DNA of 19,586 bases from CAZDDI01 sp964504195 (GCA_964504195.1 CAZDDI010000068.1:1-19586); one strand, 5' to 3'. Shown: positions 1-7,023, numbered from the stretch's first letter. The notes: generated by a model from the sequence alone, not told the origin. Numbers and translations are program-made.

Positions 1-53
1 GATATGGGCATTTCTAATTGTCGCCGATGTCCCTTTCTAATTGTCGCTTGACA
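1..53. mobile_element. Possible IS21-type insertion sequence end with repeated terminal motif
   Basis: The 14-base motif TTTCTAATTGTCGC occurs twice, at 11-24 and 34-47, and the second copy runs into TTGACA ending at 53. Read on the minus strand this is a terminus beginning TGTCAAGCGACAATTAGAAA with a second copy of GCGACAATTAGAAA 23 bases inward. Multiple short repeats at each end and a terminal 5'-TG...CA-3' dinucleotide are known traits of IS21-family elements. No transposase is in the window; it would lie to the left. The assignment is from pattern memory only, so it is tentative. Confidence 0.38.
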
Positions 54-117
54 GACCTTGGCGCATTTTGCGTTTCTGTCGTTTAATAGTGCCAGGATTT
101 ACTCGTAAAGTGCATTA

Positions 118-133
118 GCCTGAGCTTGCCGAA
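118..133. repeat. REP-like CTTCGGCAGGCTCAG-type remnant
   Basis: GCCTGAGCTTGCCGAA reads on the minus strand as TTCGGCAAGCTCAGGC. It is a one-mismatch relative of the TTCGGCAGGCTCAG core found at 3663-3679, so it looks like a degenerate member of the same dispersed short repeat. Confidence 0.35.
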
Positions 134-224
134 AAGAGAATGCGCTGGGCTTCTGAAAGCCGTTTTCGACAGCCTTTGGTGGCGTTGTTGTGTAAACTTG
201 GAGAACTATCTACTTAGAGGTTTA

Positions 225-1130
225 ATGACAAAAAAACTGCTCAAAATTTTCGGCTGGCTTGTCACTATACTGGCATTACTCTACATTTTCTTGCGGCTGA
301 GAGGGGCTTGGCCCCAGATTCAGGGGGTTCAACTGCGCTGGAATTATGTTTTTTTGGCAGTGGCATTGAATGCCAGTGGTTATATTGGTTGGGCGCTGCT
401 TTGGAACTGTATGCTCTATCAGATGCGCGAACCACTACCCTGGTGGACAGCTTTGCGAATCTGGTTTTTAGCATTAATTATGCGCTATATTCCGGGGCAT
501 GTTTGGCATTTACTGCGGCTGACATATGAAGCTCACCAGGAAGGTTGCTCAATCCATGCCGTAAGCTTGAGTCTGGGGTTAGAACATCTCCAATTTTTGG
601 CCACAGGTGCATTGGTGTTGGTTTTTTCCCTGTCCTTCTGGCCTAAATCGGATTCTCTGGTGCTTTGGAGTCTACTGCTAATCCCTTTGTTGATTTTCTA
701 CCTGTTTCCCCAATTGTTCCAACGTCCGTTGGCTTGGGGACTGCGGCGTATTGGTTTGGGCGTGCGCCCCTTCGCGTTGCAATCGCGGGCGCTGTTTGCG
801 TTGGTCCCTGGCTATGTACTAACGTGGCTGCTGCATGGTGCAGGTGTGTATTGTCTGGTGTGCGCGCTCGAGCCTCAGCCCCTGGCGATGCTGCTTCCTA
901 TCACAGGTATGTATGCTGTCTCTTGGATTGTCGGATTCTTGAGTTTTATCACGCCCGGCGGGTTGGGTGTCCGCGAAGGGGTGTTGGGCTACTTATTGGC
1001 TTTATTAGTCCCTGCGCCGGTTGCATTTCTCGCTGCTTTACTGAGTCGGATGGCTTTGATCTCGGCGGAGCTGCTCTGCGCCGCTTACTTCGCCGGTTTA
1101 TCACCTCGAATATCGCATAAAGCGAATTAA
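225..1130 (+). CDS. Flippase-like integral membrane protein (lysylphosphatidylglycerol synthase TM-region / UPF0104 type)
   Basis: A polytopic inner-membrane protein of 301 aa with about eight hydrophobic segments. Two stretches typical of the LPG_synthase_TM/UPF0104 family are visible: RYIPGHVWHLL near residue 90 (the family's Y-[IL]-PG-K-VW-like loop) and FITPGGLGVREGVLGYLL near residue 245 (the PGGxGxRE motif). The family includes the flippase half of MprF and putative lipid-linked sugar transporters; no catalytic synthase domain is present, so the substrate is unknown. ATG at 225 is chosen because AGAGG lies four bases upstream; an in-frame TTG at 126 lacks such a site and would add 33 non-hydrophobic residues. 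The gene converges on the next one, with only three bases between the stop codons. Confidence 0.82.
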   Translation: MTKKLLKIFGWLVTILALLYIFLRLRGAWPQIQGVQLRWNYVFLAVALNASGYIGWALLWNCMLYQMREPLPWWTALRIWFLALIMRYIPGHVWHLLRLTYEAHQEGCSIHAVSLSLGLEHLQFLATGALVLVFSLSFWPKSDSLVLWSLLLIPLLIFYLFPQLFQRPLAWGLRRIGLGVRPFALQSRALFALVPGYVLTWLLHGAGVYCLVCALEPQPLAMLLPITGMYAVSWIVGFLSFITPGGLGVREGVLGYLLALLVPAPVAFLAALLSRMALISAELLCAAYFAGLSPRISHKAN

Positions 1131-1133
1131 AGG

Positions 1134-2672
1134 TTATTCCTTCAGTACCAGGATGATGCAGACCGCGTCGCGGTAAACTTCCTCCCACCGGTTCGATGCT
1201 TGCACCGCAGTCACCAGCCCTGGCTGTTCCTGTGGGCTGAGCATCAATGTCTGTACCCCATAGTGCGCCAGCCGCTCCTCCCAACCCGGTGTCGCTGCCG
1301 AGATGCGGAGATACTCCAGCCATACCTCCGCCGGGTAGAGATCAATGCGTGGATCTACAAATACCGGATACTCCGGTTGGGCTGCCCAAATCAAGTAGCT
1401 GCCGAAGGGCATTGCGTGGAAGATAGGCCCTGGCGGGCGGGTCTGTAACAGAAATTCGGTCGCTGCGATAGGTGTCTCCGCGGAAATCACCCCCGCTTTC
1501 TCCGGTGATAACGGCCAGAGTTGTTTGAACCAGGGCAAAGAACTTAGCGCCCCTAGTAACAGTATCGCCATGACCACCCGGTTTAACAGTGCTTGGGTTT
1601 TGGTTGTGGCTTGAGTTGGCTCGCTCGCGCCACCAATCTTGTGATTTGCAAGTTGCAATTTACCGATGTGTTGCCCCGCTAATGCGCTGATTTGCGCCAC
1701 ATGCTCTGCCAATACCGGTGCCATCACCAATCCGAACCAGATAATTCCGCGCGCAGTCCGCAATCCCAATGCGCCAAAGACCAGGAAGGTAAATAACTGG
1801 AGTGGACTAGGACGCTTGGGGGAAAGCGCGAGGATAGCGGCGCTCAATAGCAGCCCGCCGAGGAACAATTGCCCTGATAGTGTGCTAAAGGTGGGCGGTG
1901 ACCATTCCGGCACGAGATTCTGGATGATGGGATCCGTCGTCATAGTGGCAATGTAGCCAAATACTGCCGGGCCGCGCGGATTGAGCAAGCAGGCGACTAT
2001 CGCCGTCCCCAGCGCGATGCCAGGTGCAAGTAGCGGCTTCCACGCCCGCGTGCTAAGAGCGTTCCAGGCCTCATCTATTCCCCATAATCCGATCAACACA
2101 AGCCCCAGTGGGAACGAGCCGTGACTGTTGACCCACAGTAACATTCCTATGGGGAAGATCACTAACAACCACCGGCGCGCCTGGCGGCGGTAGGCAAAGA
2201 TGCTGTTCAAGAACAGGGGGGCGAGTAGAAACGTGACCGTTTGCGGGCGTACATTCCAGTCATTCATGCCTAGCGCGGCGGCAAAGAGGGTGGCGAAGGT
2301 GGCGTTGCGCCAGCTACCGGTGATTTGCCGTGCTAAACGGAGCGTCAGACCGTAGGCGCTGATGACCAGCGCAGTTTGGAAGAGCACCACGAGTGGGGCA
2401 CCGCCGAACTGGTAAACGTGATAGAGCACCCACTCCATCAGCCAGTAGGTCTGATAGGCGGGGTAGGGCATCCCTGGCGCGGTGAATGAATAGGTATCTA
2501 CAAGCGGGATACGGCCGGTCAGGGCCAGCTCCCGCCCGGCGGCGATGTGCCACCAGAAATCGTGCGGGCGAATGGGGTGGGTGTTGACGAAGATGAAGAT
2601 GCCAATCAGTGCCGTGAGCGGCCATAAATGTTCGATGGACAAGTTGCGAAATTTGGGGAGCATCTTTGCCAT
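1134..2672 (-). CDS. Large polytopic membrane protein, glycosyltransferase-like (function unknown)
   Basis: 512 aa with roughly ten hydrophobic helices and a C-terminal soluble tail of about 120 residues. Near the N-terminus, just after the first helix, is HPIRPHDFWWHIAAGRELAL, an acidic/aromatic periplasmic loop of the DxxWWHxxxGR kind seen in a conserved bacterial family often annotated as hypothetical or dolichyl-phosphate-mannose-mannosyltransferase-like. I cannot identify a donor or acceptor. ATG at 2672 is preferred because GAGG lies seven bases upstream; an in-frame ATG at 2723 would add 17 hydrophilic residues without a clear ribosome binding site. The gene is monocistronic by position, with a possible operator palindrome at 2736-2749 upstream, and it faces the flippase-like gene tail to tail. 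Confidence 0.75.
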   Translation of the reverse strand: MAKMLPKFRNLSIEHLWPLTALIGIFIFVNTHPIRPHDFWWHIAAGRELALTGRIPLVDTYSFTAPGMPYPAYQTYWLMEWVLYHVYQFGGAPLVVLFQTALVISAYGLTLRLARQITGSWRNATFATLFAAALGMNDWNVRPQTVTFLLAPLFLNSIFAYRRQARRWLLVIFPIGMLLWVNSHGSFPLGLVLIGLWGIDEAWNALSTRAWKPLLAPGIALGTAIVACLLNPRGPAVFGYIATMTTDPIIQNLVPEWSPPTFSTLSGQLFLGGLLLSAAILALSPKRPSPLQLFTFLVFGALGLRTARGIIWFGLVMAPVLAEHVAQISALAGQHIGKLQLANHKIGGASEPTQATTKTQALLNRVVMAILLLGALSSLPWFKQLWPLSPEKAGVISAETPIAATEFLLQTRPPGPIFHAMPFGSYLIWAAQPEYPVFVDPRIDLYPAEVWLEYLRISAATPGWEERLAHYGVQTLMLSPQEQPGLVTAVQASNRWEEVYRDAVCIILVLKE

Positions 2673-2735
2673 AGGGTTACCTCGATTCCCATTGTTGCCT
2701 GGATAAGGGTGCGCTTCTCGCACTACATCGTTGCC

Positions 2736-2749
2736 GTGACAAATGTCAC
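2736..2749. promoter_or_regulatory. Palindromic candidate operator GTGACA-AA-TGTCAC
   Basis: A perfect 6+6 inverted repeat with a two-base centre lies 64 bases upstream of the start of the minus-strand membrane protein gene and 25 bases upstream of the plus-strand promoter at 2774. Symmetry and position suggest a regulator site; the regulator is not identifiable. Confidence 0.35.
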
Positions 2750-2773
2750 CCTCGAAATAGTACTTTTTTCCTA

Positions 2774-2801
2774 TTGCTAGAATCCGGTTAGATGCTATAA
2801 T
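2774..2801 (+). promoter_or_regulatory. Sigma-70-type promoter for a short transcript
   Basis: TTGCTA at 2774-2779 and a perfect TATAAT at 2796-2801 are separated by 16 bases. The start point would fall near 2808. There is no plus-strand gene downstream before the terminator at 2874. Confidence 0.6.
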
Positions 2802-2807
2802 AAAGTC

Positions 2808-2911
2808 AGAATTTGGTTTAGGAGTCCGCCCTCCTGATTGTTGTGAGTTGGCGTTGGTTACCCTCCTTTCGCAGAGACGCGCCCCAACCTAATGGGGCGC
2901 GTCTCCTTTTG
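2808..2911 (+). ncRNA. Candidate small untranslated RNA (~105 nt)
   Basis: The span between a consensus-like promoter and a strong hairpin terminator has no credible protein gene. The 5' part can fold as AGGAG-tccgcc-CTCCT (2820-2835) and the 3' part is the terminator stem. It does not carry the hallmark loop of bacterial SRP RNA, and no 6S, RNase P or tmRNA pattern is visible. A GTG-initiated reading frame at 2843 contains two Trp codons but runs through the terminator and stops at 2921-2923, so a leader peptide is unlikely. No known RNA family was recognised. Confidence 0.4.
2874..2910 (+). terminator. Intrinsic terminator
   Basis: GAGACGCGCCCC (2874-2885) pairs perfectly with GGGGCGCGTCTC (2894-2905) around an eight-base loop and is followed by CTTTT. 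The T run lies on the plus-strand side. On the minus strand the stem sits 14 bases past the stop codon of the zinc-ribbon gene but lacks a T run there. Confidence 0.65.
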
Positions 2912-2919
2912 TGTTACCA

Positions 2920-3615
2920 TTAGCCTACTAACATGCGTCCACAACCGTCACAGTACACTTCTTCGCGGTCGCGGACCTTGCGTTGGATTTGTAACTGCGT
3001 CGCTACCCCGCACACGCTACACGTTCCTTCGTTGACTTGTGCTATTGCGGTGGCCCCCATCCGCCGCTGCAAATACCGGTAAGAATCCAGCAAATCGGGG
3101 GGGATCAGTGTTTGCAACTTGATGTTTTCTGCCCGGAGCGCCTGTAGCTGTTGTTGCCGTGCTTCTCGCTCGGACTGTAACGCTTGTTGCGTTTGTTCGC
3201 CCCGTTGTGTGGCGATCTCGTAAGTAGCCTGAGTCTCAGCGGCCATGCGACTAGCCTCTTCATGGGCGTCCATCGCTTCCAATAACAGTTCTTCGAGCTG
3301 CTCCTGCCGTCGCTGGAGCGCCTGGCTTTCGCTTTGCAGGTCTTGTAGCTCGCGTGGATTGCGCACGTTGCCGCTGTATAGGCGCTCCTGGGTCTGTTTA
3401 CGCTTGGCTTCCACGCGCCCTAGTTCGTACTCCAGGTCTTTTTGGGCCTGTTGGCGCTTTTTTGCCTGTACTGCGCGCATCTCCGCTTCTTTGCGGGTTG
3501 CTAATACCTCGCGTTGATCGGTGAGCTGGGTAGCGATATCCGCCAGCCGCCCTTCGAGAGCTTTTAGCTCCCCGTCCACTTCTTGCAACCGCAGGATAGC
3601 TTCAGTCCAGGCCAT
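2920..3615 (-). CDS. Coiled-coil protein with C-terminal C4 zinc ribbon (COG1579 type)
   Basis: 231 aa. Residues ~5-180 are a long, Gln/Glu/Arg-rich coiled coil, followed by a four-cysteine zinc ribbon: CSVC at 199-202 and CDGC at 222-225, twenty residues apart at the C-terminus. The segment LYSGNVRNPRELQDLQSE near residue 80 is the most conserved stretch of this family in bacteria. Its role is not established; it has been linked with nucleic-acid or envelope-associated functions, and no enzymatic motif is visible. The ATG at 3615 follows GGGAGG at good spacing. The gene lies downstream of lgt, separated by a ~270-bp repeat-containing insert that may uncouple it from the ccdA-lgt transcription unit. 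Confidence 0.85.
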   Translation of the reverse strand: MAWTEAILRLQEVDGELKALEGRLADIATQLTDQREVLATRKEAEMRAVQAKKRQQAQKDLEYELGRVEAKRKQTQERLYSGNVRNPRELQDLQSESQALQRRQEQLEELLLEAMDAHEEASRMAAETQATYEIATQRGEQTQQALQSEREARQQQLQALRAENIKLQTLIPPDLLDSYRYLQRRMGATAIAQVNEGTCSVCGVATQLQIQRKVRDREEVYCDGCGRMLVG

Positions 3616-3662
3616 GGCCTTCCTCCCTTAGCGATACGTATCTATCCGAAAATCCCTCTGGT

Positions 3663-3679
3663 GGCTGAGCCTGCCGAAG
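3663..3679. repeat. REP-like unit GCTGAGCCTGCCGAAGC
   Basis: Read on the minus strand it is GCTTCGGCAGGCTCAGC, the core of a dispersed palindromic repeat type common in environmental bacteria. Related sequences lie at 118-133, 3816-3865 and 15847-15868. Confidence 0.5.
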
Positions 3680-3815
3680 CCTTTCCCGATGGCCCTCTGG
3701 CATTGACTTGGACGGCCAGTGCGCCAAAGTCGCCCGGTCCAAGCCGTCCAATAGGCGTGTTTTGAGCCAACCTACAGGGTTAGTGGCGGGTACTGCCTTT
3801 GACGAGCGCAGAGGC

Positions 3816-3865
3816 CTGCGACAGGCTCAGGCACTGGAGCAGCCCGGTGGCCGAGCCTGTCGCAG
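3816..3865. repeat. Inverted repeat (REP-like hairpin)
   Basis: CTGCGACAGGCTC at 3816-3828 and GAGCCTGTCGCAG at 3853-3865 form a perfect 13-bp stem around 24 bases. The GACAGGCTCAG core matches the REP-like family elsewhere in the window. No T run follows, so it is not a typical terminator. Confidence 0.6.
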
Positions 3866-3917
3866 CCGAGCCTACCGCGCCCCGGCGGCCTTTGAGAATC
3901 TTCGGATAGATTTTATG

Positions 3918-4769
3918 TTAAACCAGTTCTTGCGGCGGCTGGGGACGGCGCTGATACCAGCGTCGCCCGACCAGGATGCCGACACTGACCAAAATTAGCC
4001 CAATAGAAAAGACTTGCGCTGCCGCGATGTTGCCCAATTGCCACGCATCAGGGCGGAACATTTCGGTAACGAAACGGAGGGCTGAGTAACCGATTAGATA
4101 TCCGGCCAGTAAATCGCCTTCTTGCAGACGATCGCGCTTTTTCACACCGAACCAGAAGAGGATCAGGAAGATGAGTAACGCTCCTACTGATTCGTACAGG
4201 AATAGCGGTTGGAACAAGGTTTCCGGTGGATATTCACGCATGTTGGTATAGGGTAGGATGCGGTAGGCTTGGGGAATACGCAACCCCCACGGGAGCGTGG
4301 TTGGCGTACCATAGAGCTCGTAATTGATGAAATTCCCCCAACGCCCAAAGGTCTGTCCTAGCGCCAGTCCGGGTGCGCCGAAATCCATCCATTGTAAGGG
4401 GCGCAGTTTCTTCATTGAAGTATAAATCAGTACGCCGATGGCGCCACCGATAATCGCGCCGAAAATGCCCAGGCCGCCCTCCCACATGTAGAGTATCTTG
4501 ATGGGATTTTGGCGATAGTAATCCCAGCCGGTCAATCCGCCTGCTGGGGTTGAGAAGACGTGGTAGAGCCGTGCCCCGATGACGCCGCATAGTACAGCGA
4601 GCAGCAGCATATCCCAGATATGCTCTGGGTTCTGCCCGGCGACCTCCGCCAGGTGCGCGCAGGCTATCGCCGCCAGCATGATGCCGGTGACGATGAGCAG
4701 GCCGTACCAGTGAATACCAAAGGCCCCATCCGCAAAACTGATTAGAATCGGATCAATGATTGGTTCCAT
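3918..4769 (-). CDS. lgt: Prolipoprotein diacylglyceryl transferase
   Basis: Lgt transfers diacylglycerol from phosphatidylglycerol to the lipobox cysteine of prolipoproteins in the cytoplasmic membrane, the first step of lipoprotein maturation. The 283-aa protein has about seven membrane helices and the diagnostic signature GRWGNFINYELYG at residues 142-154, whose arginine and asparagine residues are needed for activity in the family. The loop WEGGLGIFGAIIGG (97-109) corresponds to the other conserved region; it has Phe-Gly where proteobacterial enzymes carry a His, a difference common outside Proteobacteria. ATG at 4769 aligns with the family's N-terminus; AGGAGG lies 12 bases upstream. An ATG at 4793 precedes that Shine-Dalgarno and is rejected. 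It probably belongs to a minus-strand unit with the DUF2085 and ccdA genes; the lipoprotein gene at 6440 is a likely substrate. Confidence 0.95.
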   Translation of the reverse strand: MEPIIDPILISFADGAFGIHWYGLLIVTGIMLAAIACAHLAEVAGQNPEHIWDMLLLAVLCGVIGARLYHVFSTPAGGLTGWDYYRQNPIKILYMWEGGLGIFGAIIGGAIGVLIYTSMKKLRPLQWMDFGAPGLALGQTFGRWGNFINYELYGTPTTLPWGLRIPQAYRILPYTNMREYPPETLFQPLFLYESVGALLIFLILFWFGVKKRDRLQEGDLLAGYLIGYSALRFVTEMFRPDAWQLGNIAAAQVFSIGLILVSVGILVGRRWYQRRPQPPQELV

Positions 4770-4865
4770 AAGATAAGGTTCCCTCCTGAGCAAATCAAAA
4801 AATCGGTAAATCAGCGAGCCAGTGCGCCGGTGAAAAGGCGGTTTTGATTACCTTTGCGCGCAATG

Positions 4866-5645
4866 TTACTGCCACCCGTACCTTTTTCCGACTAGTTCAC
4901 GGGTCTCTTCAAAGTACTCGTGCATACTGGGATAGCCGAGGGCCACCAGCCCCAACCCGAACAGCGCTCCGGTCAACGTGCGCCAAAACGCGGTTGTCTC
5001 GTGTGGCGTCCACCACTCAGGCGCGAAAATCCACCGCACCGCATAGCCGAGCCATTGCCAGCCCCCATCTATTAACATTGGCGTCACGCCGAAGACAAAG
5101 TAGGCCCAGAGCGGGAGGGAAGGCATCTTGAAGCGTTTTCGCAACAGCGCGAAGGCCACGCCGCCCAGTACCATGCTGCCGTAAATTGCCACATCCCGCT
5201 GGCATAGAGCTACTTTGTACCCTATCGTCGGACTGCCGATAACTTGATGGTACAGCCGAGCCATATCCTGCGCCTGTAAAATTTGTTGTGCTGGATAGGT
5301 GGCTTGCGGCCCGAAGAGGAACCACGAGCGAAACGGATATTGGTGACAAAAGGGCATGTAGATGCGGTAGAGTATTTCCCCCGCACTGTTGTAATCCAGC
5401 CACATCAGCACGGGCGCCAGGAACGTGCCGCCTACATATAGCCCCATCAATACATTGAACAGGCCCAGCCAGTGCTTTGCCAGCCAGAAGACCACGTGAT
5501 TGGCTCGGCGTATCCATGGCGATTCCGGCGGCGGCGGCGGCGGTCGCTGCTCGATGCGCCGTTGTGCTTCTTCGATAATGTCCGCAGTTGAGATGTCCGC
5601 AGTTGAGCGTGGCGTCAGATCCCTAGATCCCATCCAATCCCCCAT
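4866..5645 (-). CDS. DUF2085 family membrane protein
   Basis: 259 aa with about five hydrophobic segments. Family hallmarks are CHQYPFRSWFLFG near residue 100, GYKVALCQRDVAIYG near 145, and a DGGWQWLG segment near 190; the paired Cys/His positions suggest metal or redox chemistry but no function is established. The N-terminal ~45 residues are hydrophilic and proline-rich (six consecutive Pro). A perfect 15-bp tandem duplication at 5578-5607 encodes a doubled STADI. The start could be ATG 5645, overlapping ccdA by 31 bp, or ATG 5633, overlapping by 19 bp and preceded by GGGGGA; both imply translational coupling to the redox gene upstream. Confidence 0.8.
   Translation of the reverse strand: MGDWMGSRDLTPRSTADISTADIIEEAQRRIEQRPPPPPPESPWIRRANHVVFWLAKHWLGLFNVLMGLYVGGTFLAPVLMWLDYNSAGEILYRIYMPFCHQYPFRSWFLFGPQATYPAQQILQAQDMARLYHQVIGSPTIGYKVALCQRDVAIYGSMVLGGVAFALLRKRFKMPSLPLWAYFVFGVTPMLIDGGWQWLGYAVRWIFAPEWWTPHETTAFWRTLTGALFGLGLVALGYPSMHEYFEETRELVGKRYGWQ
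5578..5607. repeat. 15-bp tandem duplication inside the DUF2085 gene
   Basis: ATGTCCGCAGTTGAG is present twice head to tail (5578-5592, 5593-5607). It keeps the reading frame and duplicates five residues of the hydrophilic N-terminus. Confidence 0.85.
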
Positions 5646-6343
5646 TGTTCCAGCCAGCCGCCAATGATGCCGAAGCTATCGGTAAGAATAACGATTCCCA
5701 TCAGCACCAGCAGTAGCCCGGTAATTTTGTGAAGAAGCGGTAGGTAGCGCGCAATCCGGTGCAGCTGTGCATTCAGTTGATCCACCAGCAGTGCTGCTAA
5801 CATGAAGGGCAAGCCTACGCCGGCGGCATACGCGCCTAGTAGTAGCGCACCTTGCCCCGCGGTTTCCTGTTGGGCGCTCAGCATGAGGATCGCCGAGAGT
5901 GCCGGCCCTACACAGGGCGTCCACCCGGCGGCGAATACCATCCCCATCAGCAGCGAGGAGGCAAAACCCCACTCTGGCCGTGCGCGCCAGGGCAAGTGTG
6001 CGTCCCGTTCGAGCACCGGCATCCGTAACGCCCCCACGAGCGCCAACCCGAAAAACACCATCAGCGTGCCGCCGAGATAGCGCAGCCACGGCCCGCGCAA
6101 GAACGCGCCCAGTGCACCGGCCAGCGTCCCTAACGCGATGAAGATGAGCGTAAAACCTAACACAAAGCAGGCCGCGTGGATGATGATGAAGAGCCGCTCC
6201 CGTGAAGAACGGCTACCTGAGGCGCTCATAGCGTGCCCGCTGAGGTAACTCAAATAGGCTGGCGTAAGGGGCAACACACACGGCGCTAAAAACGAGGCCA
6301 TGCCTGCCAGAAAAGCGAGTCCTACACTAATTTCTACTTGCAT
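5615..6343 (-). CDS. ccdA: CcdA-like cytochrome c biogenesis / thiol-disulfide transmembrane protein
   Basis: 242 aa, six predicted membrane helices, no thioredoxin domain: the size and topology of CcdA rather than full DsbD. Such proteins pass electrons from cytoplasmic thioredoxin across the membrane to keep extracytoplasmic thiols reduced, for example during cytochrome c maturation. The two redox cysteines sit in the expected pseudo-repeated motifs, FLAPCVLPLTPAYLSYLSG near residue 20 and GWTPCVGPAL near residue 140. ATG at 6343 is chosen because a consensus promoter overlaps the region just upstream; an in-frame ATG at 6400 lies upstream of that promoter. With the expected start point near 6346, the mRNA would be almost leaderless, consistent with the lack of a clear Shine-Dalgarno. 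It is the first gene of the ccdA-DUF2085-lgt unit. Confidence 0.88.
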   Translation of the reverse strand: MQVEISVGLAFLAGMASFLAPCVLPLTPAYLSYLSGHAMSASGSRSSRERLFIIIHAACFVLGFTLIFIALGTLAGALGAFLRGPWLRYLGGTLMVFFGLALVGALRMPVLERDAHLPWRARPEWGFASSLLMGMVFAAGWTPCVGPALSAILMLSAQQETAGQGALLLGAYAAGVGLPFMLAALLVDQLNAQLHRIARYLPLLHKITGLLLVLMGIVILTDSFGIIGGWLEQWGIGWDLGI

Positions 6344-6352
6344 CACGAGTTG

Positions 6353-6380
6353 ATTATACCATTGCCCGAAGGGATGACAA
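6353..6380 (-). promoter_or_regulatory. Promoter of the ccdA unit (near-leaderless)
   Basis: On the minus strand TTGTCA (6380-6375) and a perfect TATAAT (6358-6353) are 16 bases apart. The last base of the -10 box is only nine bases before the ccdA start codon, so transcription should begin within a few bases of the ATG. Confidence 0.7.
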
Positions 6381-6393
6381 TTCAGCGCGCGCG

Positions 6394-6421
6394 TTGTCAT
6401 TCACCGCTTTTAGGGTAGAAT
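6394..6421 (+). promoter_or_regulatory. Divergent promoter of the lipoprotein gene
   Basis: TTGTCA at 6394-6399 and TAGAAT at 6416-6421 are 16 bases apart, the same geometry as the opposing promoter. The two -35 boxes form the arms of an inverted repeat, ATGACAA (6374-6380) and TTGTCAT (6394-6400), with 13 bases between them. Confidence 0.65.
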
Positions 6422-6439
6422 TTTGGCTGAGGTATTACT

Positions 6440-6982
6440 ATGCAATCGAAACATCTGCTAACCTGGCTCATTCTGGGCGGGCTGCTATGGCTGGCAACTA
6501 GCTGCCGCATCCGCGACGCGGCGCCGGAGGCTGGCGTCATGCCGACGCCGGTGGCGCTGGCGCAGTGGGCTATCAGTGCCGAGGCCAGCTCGCAGTTTGG
6601 GTTTCCCGATTGGTCGCCGAACCGGGTGATTGGCGAGCCACAGGTCAGCGCTTGTGTGGATGATCCGCGTGCTTGGGCTTCGGCGCGGGGTACCGGTCTG
6701 GAGTGGCTGGAGCTTTACTATGCAGAGCCGGTCTATGCTACTGAGGTGCGTGTTTACCAGACCTTTGGGCGTGGCGGTATGGCGCGGGTGTTGGTAGTGG
6801 ATGAAGATGGCCTGGCTCATCTGGTCTGGGAAGGCGATGATACCGGGCCTTGTCCGGGGGTGCTGGCCGTTTCTTTCCCGCGCACCGCGTTCCGCGTGCA
6901 ACGTGTGCGTTTGGAAATTGACGAATCGCGCCAGGGCTTTTGGAATCAGATTGATGCCGTGGCGTTAATAGGGATTAAGTGA
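6440..6982 (+). CDS. Lipoprotein with discoidin-like / carbohydrate-binding-like domain
   Basis: 180 aa. Residues 1-22 form a lipoprotein signal peptide ending in the lipobox ATSC (Cys22), after which the protein should be anchored on the outside of the membrane by Lgt. The remainder is one beta-rich domain with EASSQFGFPDWSPNRVIGEP, then AWASARGTGLEWLELYYAEP and VYATEVRVYQTFGRG. This order (sample-location phrase, W-I/L-E-L-x-Y, V-x-x-V-R-V-Y) resembles F5/8-type or related jelly-roll binding domains; the ligand is unknown. ATG at 6440 has GAGG seven bases upstream and a good promoter. It is divergently transcribed from ccdA and seems to be a single-gene unit. Confidence 0.75.
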   Translation: MQSKHLLTWLILGGLLWLATSCRIRDAAPEAGVMPTPVALAQWAISAEASSQFGFPDWSPNRVIGEPQVSACVDDPRAWASARGTGLEWLELYYAEPVYATEVRVYQTFGRGGMARVLVVDEDGLAHLVWEGDDTGPCPGVLAVSFPRTAFRVQRVRLEIDESRQGFWNQIDAVALIGIK

Positions 6983-7023
6983 CTTAGGAAATATTTTTTG
7001 CCCCGCCTTTCTAAAAGCCCGCA

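Larger units (their letters stand above)
3640..3911. mobile_element. MITE-like insert with 11-bp terminal inverted repeats, containing REP-like sequences
   Basis: This gap between lgt and the zinc-ribbon gene holds no gene. It begins with ATCTATCCGAA (3640-3650) and ends with the exact reverse complement TTCGGATAGAT (3901-3911); the similarity extends a few bases inward with mismatches. Inside are a REP-like unit at 3663-3679 and a hairpin at 3816-3865. A non-autonomous element with these termini would explain the insert, but no target-site duplication is evident. Confidence 0.35.

Noticed and set aside
126..224. Upstream TTG start extending the flippase-like protein by 33 residues
   Set aside because: The extension is non-hydrophobic, overlaps a REP-like remnant and lacks a ribosome binding site, while ATG 225 has one.
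1634..1663. Sequence resembling the ATTTGCCATTCG block of the leader repeat
   Set aside because: It lies inside the membrane protein gene, is only partly similar and lacks the other conserved blocks.
2843..2923. GTG-started leader peptide with two Trp codons over a hairpin, resembling a trp attenuator
   Set aside because: The frame runs through the terminator stem, has no accessible Shine-Dalgarno at proper spacing, and no tryptophan gene follows on the plus strand.
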